Shown: positions 36,099 through 44,510 of the stretch, piece after piece | Layout: the number at the start of each line of letters is the position of its first letter | How positions within the stretch are numbered: the stretch's first letter is position 1 | Source: Dietzia sp. B32 | GTDB lineage: Bacteria > Actinomycetota > Actinomycetes > Mycobacteriales > Mycobacteriaceae | NCBI RefSeq assembly: GCF_024732245.1 | Contig: NZ_CP093845.1 | Location: 682,001 to 746,000, forward strand | Length of the DNA: 64,000 bases | Reading direction: 5' to 3' | Made by a program: the position numbers and the translations under genes | Notes under the pieces: generated by a model | What the model was told of the DNA's origin: nothing | Database searches by the model: none | The model's input: the letters and a program-made list of their open reading frames with translations, nothing else

Positions 36099-37454
36099 TC
36101 AGGCGGCGTGGATCCGTCGCAGCTCCCCGGAGGAGCCCTCCGGGTGGAACTCCTCCAACATGGTGGTGACGAGTTCGGCGATCGCCGAGCGTTCCGAGCG
36201 ACTCAGGGTGACGTGCGCGAACAGTGGGTGCCCCTTGAGCTTCTCCACCACCGCCTGGATGCCGTCGTGCCGGCCGACCCGGAGGTTGTCCCGCTGAGCG
36301 ACGTCGTGGGTGAGGACGACCCGCGACCCGGTCCCCAATCGCGAGAGCACCGTGAGCAGGACGTTCCGCTCCAGTGACTGCGCCTCGTCGACGATGACGA
36401 ACGAGTCGTGCAGGCTCCGCCCGCGGATGTGGGTCAACGGCAGCACCTCGAGGATGTCGCGGTCCAGGACCTCGTCGATCACGTTCTCGCTCACCAGTCC
36501 CTCGAGGGTGTCGAACACTGCCTGGGACCAGGGCGACATCTTCTCCGACTCGCTGCCCGGCAGGTAGCCCAGTTCCTGGCCGCCCACGGCGTAGAGCGGG
36601 CGGAACACGACGATCTTGCGGTGCCGACGCCTCTCCAGGACCGACTCCAGGCCCGCGCACAGCGCGAGCGCCGACTTGCCTGTGCCCGCCCGCCCGCCGA
36701 GGGACACGATCCCGATCGACTCGTCCAGCAGGCAGTCGATCGCGATGCGCTGCTCGGCGGAGCGTCCCCGCAGGCCGAACACCTCGACATCGCCGCGGAC
36801 CAGCCGGAGCCCACCGTCGACGGTGACGCGGGCCAGCGCCGACGACGACTCGGTCTGGACCCGGACACCGCAGTGCACCGGGGTCCCGCTCTCCAGCCCC
36901 GCGGCCCGGGCGGCCAACGGCGACGTCCCACCAGCCGAGAACAGAGTGTCCACCAGCTCCTGGGTGGCGGGCAGGTCGGCGACCCCGCTGTAGCCGGTCA
37001 GCACCACGTCCTGGGCGCGGTACTCGTCGGCGGGGAGCCCGACCGATCCCGCCTTGACCCGCAGCGGGACGTCCTTGGAGACCAGCACGGTGTCGGCACC
37101 CTCGGCCCGGAGGTTGAGCGCACACGCGAGGATCCTGGAGTCGTTGCCCGTATCGCGGAACCCGGACGGCAGGACGGCCTGATCGGTGTGGTTGAGCTCG
37201 ACCCGGAGGGTCCCTCCGGCGGCGGTGACGGCGATGTCGCCGTCGAGGCGCCCGTGCCGCAGGCGCAGGTCCTCGAGCAGCCGCAGCGCCTCGCGGGCGA
37301 AGTAGCCCAGCTCGGGATGATTGCGCTTGCCCTCCAGCTCGCTGATCACCGCGATGGGCAGCACCACTCGGTGCTCGGCGAAGCGGGTGACGGCCCACGG
37401 GTCGGACAGCAGAACCGAGGTGTCGAGGACGTAGGTACGTACGGTGTCGGTCAC
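36099..37454 (-). CDS. phoH2: PIN-PhoH fusion protein (PhoH2 family RNase/helicase)
   Basis: A 451-residue two-domain protein. The N-terminal PIN RNase domain has its acidic residues at Asp11 ([13 protein letters not shown]), Glu39 and Asp105/Asp128; the C-terminal PhoH ATPase has Walker [10 protein letters not shown] (253-261) and Walker B FVIVDEAQ. In mycobacteria PhoH2 is an ATP-dependent RNA helicase and sequence-specific RNase linked to the short antitoxin PhoAT; no antitoxin gene of similar kind is visible here. The GTG at 37454 follows a 222-base leader with nested inverted repeats. It matches the Rv1095 position in the conserved block. Confidence 0.93.
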   Translation of the reverse strand: MTDTVRTYVLDTSVLLSDPWAVTRFAEHRVVLPIAVISELEGKRNHPELGYFAREALRLLEDLRLRHGRLDGDIAVTAAGGTLRVELNHTDQAVLPSGFRDTGNDSRILACALNLRAEGADTVLVSKDVPLRVKAGSVGLPADEYRAQDVVLTGYSGVADLPATQELVDTLFSAGGTSPLAARAAGLESGTPVHCGVRVQTESSSALARVTVDGGLRLVRGDVEVFGLRGRSAEQRIAIDCLLDESIGIVSLGGRAGTGKSALALCAGLESVLERRRHRKIVVFRPLYAVGGQELGYLPGSESEKMSPWSQAVFDTLEGLVSENVIDEVLDRDILEVLPLTHIRGRSLHDSFVIVDEAQSLERNVLLTVLSRLGTGSRVVLTHDVAQRDNLRVGRHDGIQAVVEKLKGHPLFAHVTLSRSERSAIAELVTTMLEEFHPEGSSGELRRIHAA

Positions 37455-37566
37455 GGCGCGCTCCTCGCCCGCGGCACCCGCGAGCGTGTTGGGATGGACC
37501 GGCCGGCCCAGGTCACCCGGTGGTGACGGGGCCGGGTGCCGGCCCCCTCCCGATCGAGACAGACGA

Positions 37567-37619
37567 TCATCGGCTGGGACCTCCCGACGGTCGGCTTCCC
37601 CACCGACCGTTGCCGATGA
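37567..37619 (-). promoter_or_regulatory. Nested inverted repeats between thiolase and phoH2
   Basis: Outer arms TCATCGGC (37567-37574) and GCCGATGA (37612-37619) enclose inner arms ACGGTCGG (37587-37594) and CCGACCGT (37603-37610), all exact. On the minus-strand transcript this forms a stem with one asymmetric bulge. It may be the thiolase terminator or a structured leader for phoH2. Confidence 0.55.
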
Positions 37620-37676
37620 CGCTACGCCCGAATCACATCCCTGTAGTTAAGTCTGGGTGAACTATCAGGAGGCCCG

Positions 37677-38948
37677 TCACGCCACTCGTTCGAACGCCGC
37701 GGCCAGCCCCTGCCCACCACCGAGGCACATCGTCTCCAGCGCGAGCGTGCCCTCCCGCCGCGCGAGTTCGCGCGACAGGGTGGTGAGGATCCGGGTCCCC
37801 GTCGCCCCGACGGGATGCCCGAGCGAGATCCCGGAGCCGTGCACGTTGAGCCGCTCGCGATCGGCGGCGGTGAACCCGTGGCCCGATTCCCATTCCCTCA
37901 GGCACGCGAGTACCTGCGCGGCGAACGCCTCGTTGAGTTCGATCAGATCGAAGTCCGACAGTCGCAGGTCGAGCCGGTCGAGCAACCCGGCCGTCGCGGA
38001 GACCGGGCCGATGCCCATCCGCGCGGGGTGGACCCCGGTCACGGTCCAGCCGAGCGGTCGGACGAAGGCGCGCAGTCCCAGCTCCTCCGCGCGGCGTCGG
38101 GTGGTCACCACGCACACCGAGGCCCCGTCGTTCTCCCCCGACGCGTTGCCCGCGGTGACCGTGGCGTCGGGATCGACGCGGGAGCGGATGGGTCGCAGGT
38201 CGGCGAGGGAGGCAGCCGTGACGCCTCGCCGGGGGTGCTCGTCTGTGTCGACGACGACGAGGTCGCCCTTCGGCTGTGGGACCCGCACCGGCACGATCTC
38301 CTCGTCGAACACGCCCGAGTCCTGCGCGGCGACCGCGCGCCGCTGACTCTCGGCCGCCAGTTCATCCTGTTCGGCCCGGGAGATCGAAAACTCCGCCCGG
38401 AGGTTCTCGGCGGTCTCCAGCATGCCGCCCTCGACCGGGTGGTCGCGGCCACCGGAGGTCACCCGGCCTCGGGCGATCCGGTCGATGAACTCGACCCGGT
38501 CGCCGCGGACCCCGCCGCGCAGCCCGAGGGAGTAGAACTCGCTGTTCGACATCGACTCGGCGCCACCGGCGATCACCACGTCGCTCACGCCGACGGCGAC
38601 CTGCATGGCGGCGTTGAGCACGGCCTGCAGGCCCGATCCGCAGCGTCGGTCGATCTGGATCCCCGGCGTGCTGATGTCCAGACCGGCGTCGAGTGCCGCG
38701 ACCCGGCCGATCGCGGGCGCCTCGCCGTTGGGGTAACACTGGCCCAGGATCACGTCGCCGATGTCCGCCGTTCCGAGGCCGGTGCGCTCGATGAGTCCCG
38801 CGATCGCGGCCGCGGCGAGGTCGGCGGCCTGCAGTGGCGCCAGGACGCCGCCCCGGCGGCCCACCGCGGTCCGGACGGGTTCACAGACCACCACGTCGGC
38901 CAGTGCCTCGGCCATCCTGGATCCGGGCACCGGGGCCTGTCGCCTCAC
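37677..38948 (-). CDS. Thiolase (acetyl-CoA acyltransferase)
   Basis: A 423-residue type I thiolase that cleaves a 3-oxoacyl-CoA with CoA. The nucleophile Cys103 is in DRRCGSGLQAVLNA, with NEAFAAQ, GHPVGATGTR (His) and the second active Cys in CLGGGQG at the C-terminus. The GTG at 38948 overlaps the stop of the upstream MaoC gene (GTGA); an internal ATG at 38915 (MAEALADVVV) is a good alternative and would remove 11 residues. It is the third gene of the acyl-CoA dehydrogenase/MaoC/thiolase operon, so it completes a beta-oxidation-like spiral together with an SDR elsewhere in the region. Confidence 0.92.
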   Translation of the reverse strand: MRRQAPVPGSRMAEALADVVVCEPVRTAVGRRGGVLAPLQAADLAAAAIAGLIERTGLGTADIGDVILGQCYPNGEAPAIGRVAALDAGLDISTPGIQIDRRCGSGLQAVLNAAMQVAVGVSDVVIAGGAESMSNSEFYSLGLRGGVRGDRVEFIDRIARGRVTSGGRDHPVEGGMLETAENLRAEFSISRAEQDELAAESQRRAVAAQDSGVFDEEIVPVRVPQPKGDLVVVDTDEHPRRGVTAASLADLRPIRSRVDPDATVTAGNASGENDGASVCVVTTRRRAEELGLRAFVRPLGWTVTGVHPARMGIGPVSATAGLLDRLDLRLSDFDLIELNEAFAAQVLACLREWESGHGFTAADRERLNVHGSGISLGHPVGATGTRILTTLSRELARREGTLALETMCLGGGQGLAAAFERVA

Positions 38949-39397
38949 TCGACCATCATCCGGACGGTCTCGGCCACGACCGCCGGCCGGTCGGAACCCT
39001 CGACCTCGACGGTCACCAGACTGTTGAGTTGGACTCCGGACGACTTCCGCTGGAGCGACGTCAACTCGATCCCCGCACGGATACGTGACCCGACCGGCAC
39101 CGGCGCGGGGAACCGCACCTTGTCGACCCCGTAGTTGATCATCATGGCGAATCCCCGGATCTCCATCACCTCGGCGCCGAGCACCGGCAGCAGCGACAGG
39201 GTGAGGTACCCGTGCGCGATGGTGCGACCGTACGGCCCGTCGGCGGCCCGGACCGGGTCGACGTGGATCCACTGGTGGTCCCCGGTGGCCTCGGCGAACG
39301 CGTCGATCCGCTCCTGGGTGATCTCCATCCAGTCGCTGTACCCGACGTGCCGACCGAGCTCGGCCTCGAGCTGCTCCAGTCCCTCGAACACCTTCAC
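38945..39397 (-). CDS. MaoC-type enoyl-CoA hydratase
   Basis: A 150-residue single hot-dog-fold R-specific hydratase. The catalytic block FAEATGDHQWIHVDPVRA (Asp-His pair in GDHQWIHVD) and the strand-turn GPYGRTIAHGYLTLSLLPVL are complete, and the C-terminal half is VDKVRFPAPVPVGSRIRAG. The GTG at 39397 has GAGGAGAGG about 6 bases upstream, a better fit than the upstream ATG. It is in the middle of a three-gene operon, 13 bases after the dehydrogenase gene and overlapping the thiolase start by 4 bases. The closely similar MaoC protein at 58530 shares its length and motifs. Confidence 0.92.
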   Translation of the reverse strand: MKVFEGLEQLEAELGRHVGYSDWMEITQERIDAFAEATGDHQWIHVDPVRAADGPYGRTIAHGYLTLSLLPVLGAEVMEIRGFAMMINYGVDKVRFPAPVPVGSRIRAGIELTSLQRKSSGVQLNSLVTVEVEGSDRPAVVAETVRMMVE

Positions 39398-39410
39398 GAC
39401 AGTCCTCTCC

Positions 39411-40565
39411 TCATTCCAACCCGCCACGTGCCACCAGTTGCGATGCGATGACGTTGCGCTGGATCTCGTTGGTCCCCTCGCCCACGATCATGAGCGGGGC
39501 GTCGCGGAAGTACCGTTCGATGTCGTACTCCGTCGAGTACCCGTAGCCACCGTGGATCCGGACCGCGTCGAGCGCGATCTCCATCCCCACCTCGGAGGCG
39601 AAGAGCTTGGCCATCCCCGCCTCCATGTCGCACCGCTGCCCCGCGTCGAACTTCTCGGCGGCGAACAGGGTGAGCTGGCGTGCGGCGGTGAGCTTGGTGG
39701 CCATGTCGGCCAGGCGGTGTCCGATGGCCTGGTGCTTCCAGATGGGTTGCCCGAAGGATTCGCGCTGCTGCGCGTACGCGAGGGAGTCCTCCAGCGCGGC
39801 GGCCGCGACGCCCAGCGCGCGGCTCGCCACCTGGATACGCCCGGTCTCCAGGCCCTTCATCATCTGCGCGAACCCCTTACCCGGTTCTCCTCCCAGGATC
39901 CGGGAGGCGGGGGTGCGGTAGCCGTCGAAGGACAGCTCACACGTCTCGACGCCCTTGTACCCGAGCTTGGACAGGTCCTCGGAGACCGTAAGACCGGGCC
40001 CGTGCTCGACCAGGACGATCGAGATCCCCCTGTGCTTCGGCAGCGCCGACGGGTCGGTCTTGCACAACAGGGCGATGAGGCCGGAGCGTCGCGCGTTGGA
40101 GATCCACGTCTTGGCACCGGTGATCACGAGCTCGTCACCCTCGGCCGTCGCGGTGGTGGTCATCGCCTGGAGGTCGGAGCCCCCGCCGGGTTCCGTCAGC
40201 GCCATGGTCGCCCGGATCTCGCCGGTCGCCAGCCGGGGGAGGTAGGTGGCCTTCTGCTCCTCGGTGCCGAACCCGCTGAGCAGTGAGGCGACCACGGTGT
40301 GCCCGCCCATGGCGCCGGCGAGCGACATCCACCCGCGGGCCAGCTCCTCGGTGACGCGGACGTAGCACGGCATCGAGACCGGCGTCCCCCCGAACTCCTC
40401 GGGCACCGCCAGACCGTAGATGCCGATCGCCTTCATCTGCTCGATCCAGCGTTCGGGGTACTCGTTCGCGTGTTCCATCTCGCGCACGTACGGCGTGACG
40501 TCGCGATCGATGAACTGACGCACGGTCGCGACCAGGTAGGCCTCGTCATCGTTCAGGTCCGGCAT
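39411..40565 (-). CDS. Acyl-CoA dehydrogenase
   Basis: A 384-residue FAD-dependent acyl-CoA dehydrogenase. N-terminal helical domain, then the FAD-contact motif ATMALTEPGGGSDLQAM, TGAKTWISNA, and the C-terminal helical domain with IHGGYGYSTEYDIERYFRDAPLMIVGEGTNEIQRNVIA, where Glu in EGTNE is the catalytic base. The ATG at 40565 is chosen, with GAGG about 9 bases upstream. It is the first gene of the operon with MaoC and thiolase and is divergent from the double-MaoC gene. A palindromic site lies in the shared upstream region. Acyl group not predictable. Confidence 0.93.
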   Translation of the reverse strand: MPDLNDDEAYLVATVRQFIDRDVTPYVREMEHANEYPERWIEQMKAIGIYGLAVPEEFGGTPVSMPCYVRVTEELARGWMSLAGAMGGHTVVASLLSGFGTEEQKATYLPRLATGEIRATMALTEPGGGSDLQAMTTTATAEGDELVITGAKTWISNARRSGLIALLCKTDPSALPKHRGISIVLVEHGPGLTVSEDLSKLGYKGVETCELSFDGYRTPASRILGGEPGKGFAQMMKGLETGRIQVASRALGVAAAALEDSLAYAQQRESFGQPIWKHQAIGHRLADMATKLTAARQLTLFAAEKFDAGQRCDMEAGMAKLFASEVGMEIALDAVRIHGGYGYSTEYDIERYFRDAPLMIVGEGTNEIQRNVIASQLVARGGLE

Positions 40566-40649
40566 CGCAGAACACCTCGTCGTCGTCTCCATCCGCCGGT
40601 CAGGCGGGCTCCGGACCTCATCGTCGCAACCGCGTGCCCAATAGTCAAT

Positions 40650-40665
40650 AATCATGCGCATGGTT
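40650..40665. promoter_or_regulatory. Palindromic site, candidate FadR-type operator
   Basis: AATCATGCGCATGGTT contains a perfect 10-base palindrome CATGCGCATG (40653-40662) and near-symmetric flanks. It lies in an AT-rich part of the region between the divergent dehydrogenase and double-MaoC genes, about 70-85 bases from each start. The GntR/FadR-type gene at 41770 is the obvious candidate binder. Confidence 0.5.
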
Positions 40666-40735
40666 TTGTGTAGTGTGTCAGCGGACGCCGGCGCGGGCTC
40701 GCGACGCACGCCACCCGGGCCGGAAGGAGGCCGCG

Positions 40736-41752
40736 ATGACCGAGAACCCCACCCCGCAGGGGCCCGTCGTGGAGATCGGCGGCCCCTACTTCGACCAGCT
40801 CGAGGTGGGACAGGTCTTCGACGAGGCCCCCTCGGTCACCCTCACCGACGGGTTGGCGGCCGCGCACCAGGCCATCCTCGGTGACCGCCTGCGCCTGCCG
40901 CTGGACCGCCACCTGTCCCACGCGGTCACCGGCGCCGCTGTGGCACACCCCGGGCTGGTGACCGACATCGCGATCGGCCAGTCCACCGTGGTGACCCACC
41001 ACGTCCGGGCGAACCTCTTCTACCGGGGCCTGCGTCTCCTGGCGGCTCCCCGGATCGGTGACACCCTGACGACGAGGACCGAGGTGGTGGGACTCAGGAC
41101 CAACTCCCCCAGGCCCGGCCGCGCCCCCACCGGGCTGGTCGCCCTCCGGATCACGACGACCGACCAGGACGGCCGGGCCGTCCTGGACTTCCACCGGTGC
41201 GCGATGCTGCCGATGTCCGGGGGCGTGGACCCCACGTCCTGCGTCCACGACGACGACCTCTCGCGCATCGGCGGCGGGCACGAGCGCCCGTGGGCGACGC
41301 CGCAGGGCTGGAACCTCGACGCCTACCGCGCCGCGCTCCCCGGCGGACCACCGTCGATCCCCGCGGCCGGCACCGTCCTGCGACCGGGCGCCGACGTGGT
41401 GTCGGGTGCACCCGAGTTGGCGCGGCTGACCATGAACGTCGCCCGAACCCATCACGACGGCCGCGTCTCGGGCTCCGGCCGGCTGGTCTACGGCGGCCAC
41501 ACCATCGGACTCGCGCTCTCGCAGGCCACCCGGGCCCTGCCGTCCATGCTCACGGTGCTCGGGTGGCACTCGTGCGACCACGTGGGTCCGGTCCGCGAGG
41601 GCGACACCCTGAGCAGCGACGTCGTGGTGGGCGCGGCGGTGGAGGCGGCAGGAGGTGGGACGGCGCTCGACCTGCGGTCGCTCGTCACCGCGCACCGGCA
41701 GGACGGCGACGCGCCCGTCCTGGACTGGACCTACACCGTGCTCATGCCCTGA
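40736..41752 (+). CDS. Double hot-dog MaoC-like hydratase (mesaconyl-CoA hydratase-like)
   Basis: A 338-residue protein with two hot-dog halves. The N-half has YFDQLEVGQVFDEAPSVTLTDGLAAAHQAILGDRLRLPLD, then ANLFYRGLRLLAAPRIGDTLTTRTEVVGLRTNS and GLVALRITTTDQDGRAVLDFHRCAML (short cores: RIGDTLTTRTEVVGLRTN); the C-half has ARTHHDGRVSGSGRLVYGGHTIGLALSQA. The GDTL..T..VVGLR.N pattern recalls mesaconyl-CoA hydratases. The classical DxxxxH hydratase pair is modified, so the activity is inferred. A strong GGAAGGAGG lies 5 bases before the ATG. It is followed after 17 bases by the FadR-type regulator. Confidence 0.78.
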   Translation: MTENPTPQGPVVEIGGPYFDQLEVGQVFDEAPSVTLTDGLAAAHQAILGDRLRLPLDRHLSHAVTGAAVAHPGLVTDIAIGQSTVVTHHVRANLFYRGLRLLAAPRIGDTLTTRTEVVGLRTNSPRPGRAPTGLVALRITTTDQDGRAVLDFHRCAMLPMSGGVDPTSCVHDDDLSRIGGGHERPWATPQGWNLDAYRAALPGGPPSIPAAGTVLRPGADVVSGAPELARLTMNVARTHHDGRVSGSGRLVYGGHTIGLALSQATRALPSMLTVLGWHSCDHVGPVREGDTLSSDVVVGAAVEAAGGGTALDLRSLVTAHRQDGDAPVLDWTYTVLMP

Positions 41753-41769
41753 GACGGGAGACGGAGATA

Positions 41770-42537
41770 ATGGTGGCCATGAGTTCAGGCAGCGGCGGGG
41801 TCCGCCCGGCGGTAGGCCGACCCAAGAAGACGGCTTTGCTCGTGGCCCAACAGATCGTCGAGGACATCTCCCGCCGCGGGAACACCGTCGGCGACCGGCT
41901 GCCGCCCGAGCACCTCATGCTGGAGGAGTACGGGGTCGGCCGCGGCACCCTCCGGGAATCGCTCCGCTACCTGGAGCTCCAGGGCGTCATCATGCTCAAG
42001 CCCGGCCCGGGCGGCGGCCCCATCGTGCAGCAACCCGACGGCGGCACCCTCGCCGCCACCCTGAGCCTGCTCCTGCAGTTCGAGAACGCCCCGTTCTCGA
42101 CGATCATGGAGGCCCGCGCCGCCCTCGAGCCGGGTATCGCGCGGCTGGCCACCACCCGCATCGACGACGCCGGCCTGGAGCGACTCGCGGAGAACCTCCG
42201 GGAGACCCGGGCACGGTCGGCCGACCCGGCAGCCTTCTCCGCGCACTCGGAACGCTTCCACGAGCTCATCGCCTGGAGTTCCGGAAACGCCCTCTTCGGC
42301 TACCTCTTCGACGCGCTGACGGGCCTCATCGCCGGGGCCTCGATGGGGATCAGCTACCCGAAGCGCCAACGCGAGCTGACCTGCGACATCCATGAGGACA
42401 TCTACGCCGCGATCGCCGATCGCGACGCGGACACCGCCTCCCGGTTGATGTCCGTGCACATCGACGAGCACACCACGTACCTCGAGAAGCGGTTCCGGTC
42501 CGAACTCGCCCAGCCGATCCGCTGGGACCTCGCCTGA
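41770..42537 (+). CDS. GntR/FadR-family transcriptional regulator (FCD domain)
   Basis: A 255-residue regulator: winged helix-turn-helix at residues about 15-80 (GDRLPPEHLMLEEYGVGRGTLRESLRYLELQGVIMLKPG), then an all-helical FCD ligand domain with the metal/ligand histidines in HSERFHELIAWSSG and HEDIYAAIADRDADTASRLMSVHIDEH. FadR-type proteins in such operons usually sense an acyl-CoA or organic acid and release DNA. The ATG at 41770 has GGGAG 9 bases upstream. It is likely to control the divergent units at 40565/40736 and perhaps others nearby. Confidence 0.9.
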   Translation: MVAMSSGSGGVRPAVGRPKKTALLVAQQIVEDISRRGNTVGDRLPPEHLMLEEYGVGRGTLRESLRYLELQGVIMLKPGPGGGPIVQQPDGGTLAATLSLLLQFENAPFSTIMEARAALEPGIARLATTRIDDAGLERLAENLRETRARSADPAAFSAHSERFHELIAWSSGNALFGYLFDALTGLIAGASMGISYPKRQRELTCDIHEDIYAAIADRDADTASRLMSVHIDEHTTYLEKRFRSELAQPIRWDLA

Positions 42538-42571
42538 GCGCACGGCATCGCACGGCCCGCGGTCCGGGCAC

Positions 42572-43312
42572 TCAGATGTGCCGCCCTCCCGTGATCTCCA
42601 GGACGGTGCCGGTCATGTAACTGGACATGTCGCTGGCGAGGAACAGCACCACCTGCGCGACCTCGCTCGGCTCGGCTGCGCGCCCCATGGGGATCTCGGC
42701 CAACTTCTCCTCCCAGACGTGCTCGGGCATGGCCAGTGTCATGGCGGTGCGGATGAGCCCCGGCTGGACCGCGTTGACGCGCACCCCCGCGAACGCCACC
42801 TCCTTGGCCGCCGCCTTGGTGAGCCCCACGATCCCGGCCTTGGCTGCGGAGTAGTTGGTCTGGCCGACGAGACCGACCTTGCCGGAGATCGACGAGATGT
42901 TGACGATCGCCCCTCCCCCGTGCCCGCGCATCCGGCCGGCGGCGGCGCGGGTGCCGTTCCACGTCCCCTTGAGGTGGATGGCGATGATGTCGTCGAACTG
43001 CTGCTCTGTCATCTTGCGCATGGTCGCGTCACGGGTGACGCCGGCGTTGTTGACGAACACCCCCAGCGGCCCGAACGCCTCCTCGGCCACGTCGATCATC
43101 GCCTCGACCGCCGCCCCGTCCCGGACGTCGCAGTGGACGTAGCGCGCGGAGTCCTGCCCGCCCAGGTCGGCGACGGCCGCGGCGCCCGCCTCGTCGTCGA
43201 TGTCGCCGATCATCACCCGCGCGCCCTGGTCGATGAACGTCCGGGCGATCTCCAACCCGATGCCGCGAGCGGCCCCGGTGACGACTGCGGTCTTACCCTC
43301 GAGCAGGCCCAT
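42572..43312 (-). CDS. SDR family 3-oxoacyl reductase/3-hydroxyacyl-CoA dehydrogenase (FabG-like)
   Basis: A 246-residue classical SDR. NAD(P) loop TGAARGIG at residues 13-20, NNAGVT, catalytic Ser in [11 protein letters not shown], catalytic Tyr-x3-Lys in YSAAK, and the C-terminal [14 protein letters not shown] of FabG-type enzymes. The N-terminal IGDIDDE favours NAD over NADP (acidic residue at the end of strand 2). It is the last gene of the operon dehydrogenase/CoA-transferase/SDR; its ATG lies 20 bases inside the end of the CoA-transferase gene. It probably oxidises a 3-hydroxyacyl-CoA. Confidence 0.9.
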   Translation of the reverse strand: MGLLEGKTAVVTGAARGIGLEIARTFIDQGARVMIGDIDDEAGAAAVADLGGQDSARYVHCDVRDGAAVEAMIDVAEEAFGPLGVFVNNAGVTRDATMRKMTEQQFDDIIAIHLKGTWNGTRAAAGRMRGHGGGAIVNISSISGKVGLVGQTNYSAAKAGIVGLTKAAAKEVAFAGVRVNAVQPGLIRTAMTLAMPEHVWEEKLAEIPMGRAAEPSEVAQVVLFLASDMSSYMTGTVLEITGGRHI

Positions 43313-44510
43313 GGTGTGTGTCCTCTTCTCGTGTGTCGTGGTCGGTGGTGTTCCCGAGTGCTCCGTCACGCCGGAGTTCCGCCAGGATCGCATCGGTGTG
43401 CTGCCCCAGCGCGGGGACGGGCCCCATCGGCAGCTCTACCTCGGTGAAGGTCATCGGCGGGAGCAGGCCGCGGACCGGGCCCCCGGGCGTCTCGACGTCC
43501 CGCCACCGGTCCCGCGCCTCGAGCTGCGGGTGGTCGACCAGCCCGGCGACGTCGTTGAGCCGGGCGGCGGGGACGCCGAACTCGTCGAGCCGGTCGGCCA
43601 GCTCCACCGAGTCGAACCCCCTGGTCAGGGACCCGATCAGCGCGTCCACCTCGGCTCTCCGGGCGACGCGGGCGATGTTGGTGGCGTACCTCTCGTCGTC
43701 GACCAGCTCCGGCCGCCCCAACACGTCGCGCACCAGTGCGGCCCACCCCCGGTCGTTCTGGACGCCGATCAGCACCTGCCCGTCGCGGGTCGGGAACGCG
43801 TCGTACGGGCAGATCGACGCGTGGGACAGTCCCATCCGCTCGACCTGCCTCCCCGCATACATCCGGGTGTACATGGGGTGGCCCATCCACTCGGCGGTGG
43901 CCTCGAACATGGACACCTCGACGGTGGCCCCGCGCCCGGTCCGTTCCCGCCGGAAGAGCGCAGACTGGATCGCCGACAGGGCGTACATCCCGGTCGCGAT
44001 GTCGGACACCGGCACCCCGGTCTTGGTGGCGGACTCGGGGGTGCCGGTGATCGAGCACAGCCCGGCCTCGGCCTGCACGAGCATGTCGTAGGCCTTGCGG
44101 CCCGAGTACGGGCCGGTGTCGCCGTAGCCGGAGATGGTGACGACGACGAGGTCGTCCCGCCGCTCGCGCAGTGCGGTCGCCCCGAGTCCCAACCGGTCCA
44201 TCGCCCCGGGGGCCAGATTGCTGATCACCACGTCCGCCCGGTCGGCCAGGGCCAACGCGGTCTGCCTGCCGCCCGGCGAGGCGAGATCCAGTTCGATCGA
44301 CTCCTTGCCCCGGCCCAGCCACACGAAGTGGGAGGCCAGCCCGTGCACGGCGTCGTCGTAGGCGCGGGCGAAGTCGCCCTCCCCCGGGCGTTCGATCTTG
44401 ATGACCCGCGCCCCCAGGTCGGCCAGGTGCCGGGTCGCCAGCGGCGCGGCGACGGCCTGCTCCACGGCGAGAACGGTGATCCCCGCCAGCGGCAGGGGCT
44501 CGCCGGTCAC
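43293..44510 (-). CDS. Family III CoA-transferase (CaiB/BaiF)
   Basis: A 405-residue family III CoA-transferase. The catalytic aspartate is Asp170 in [17 protein letters not shown], with [31 protein letters not shown] upstream and [34 protein letters not shown] downstream. Family members move CoA between acids such as carnitine, oxalate, benzylsuccinate, itaconate or mesaconate. The GTG at 44510 overlaps the stop of the dehydrogenase gene (GTGA). Its product presumably activates the acid without ATP, using the CoA of a pathway product. Substrate unproven. Confidence 0.9.
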   Translation of the reverse strand: MTGEPLPLAGITVLAVEQAVAAPLATRHLADLGARVIKIERPGEGDFARAYDDAVHGLASHFVWLGRGKESIELDLASPGGRQTALALADRADVVISNLAPGAMDRLGLGATALRERRDDLVVVTISGYGDTGPYSGRKAYDMLVQAEAGLCSITGTPESATKTGVPVSDIATGMYALSAIQSALFRRERTGRGATVEVSMFEATAEWMGHPMYTRMYAGRQVERMGLSHASICPYDAFPTRDGQVLIGVQNDRGWAALVRDVLGRPELVDDERYATNIARVARRAEVDALIGSLTRGFDSVELADRLDEFGVPAARLNDVAGLVDHPQLEARDRWRDVETPGGPVRGLLPPMTFTEVELPMGPVPALGQHTDAILAELRRDGALGNTTDHDTREEDTHHGPARG

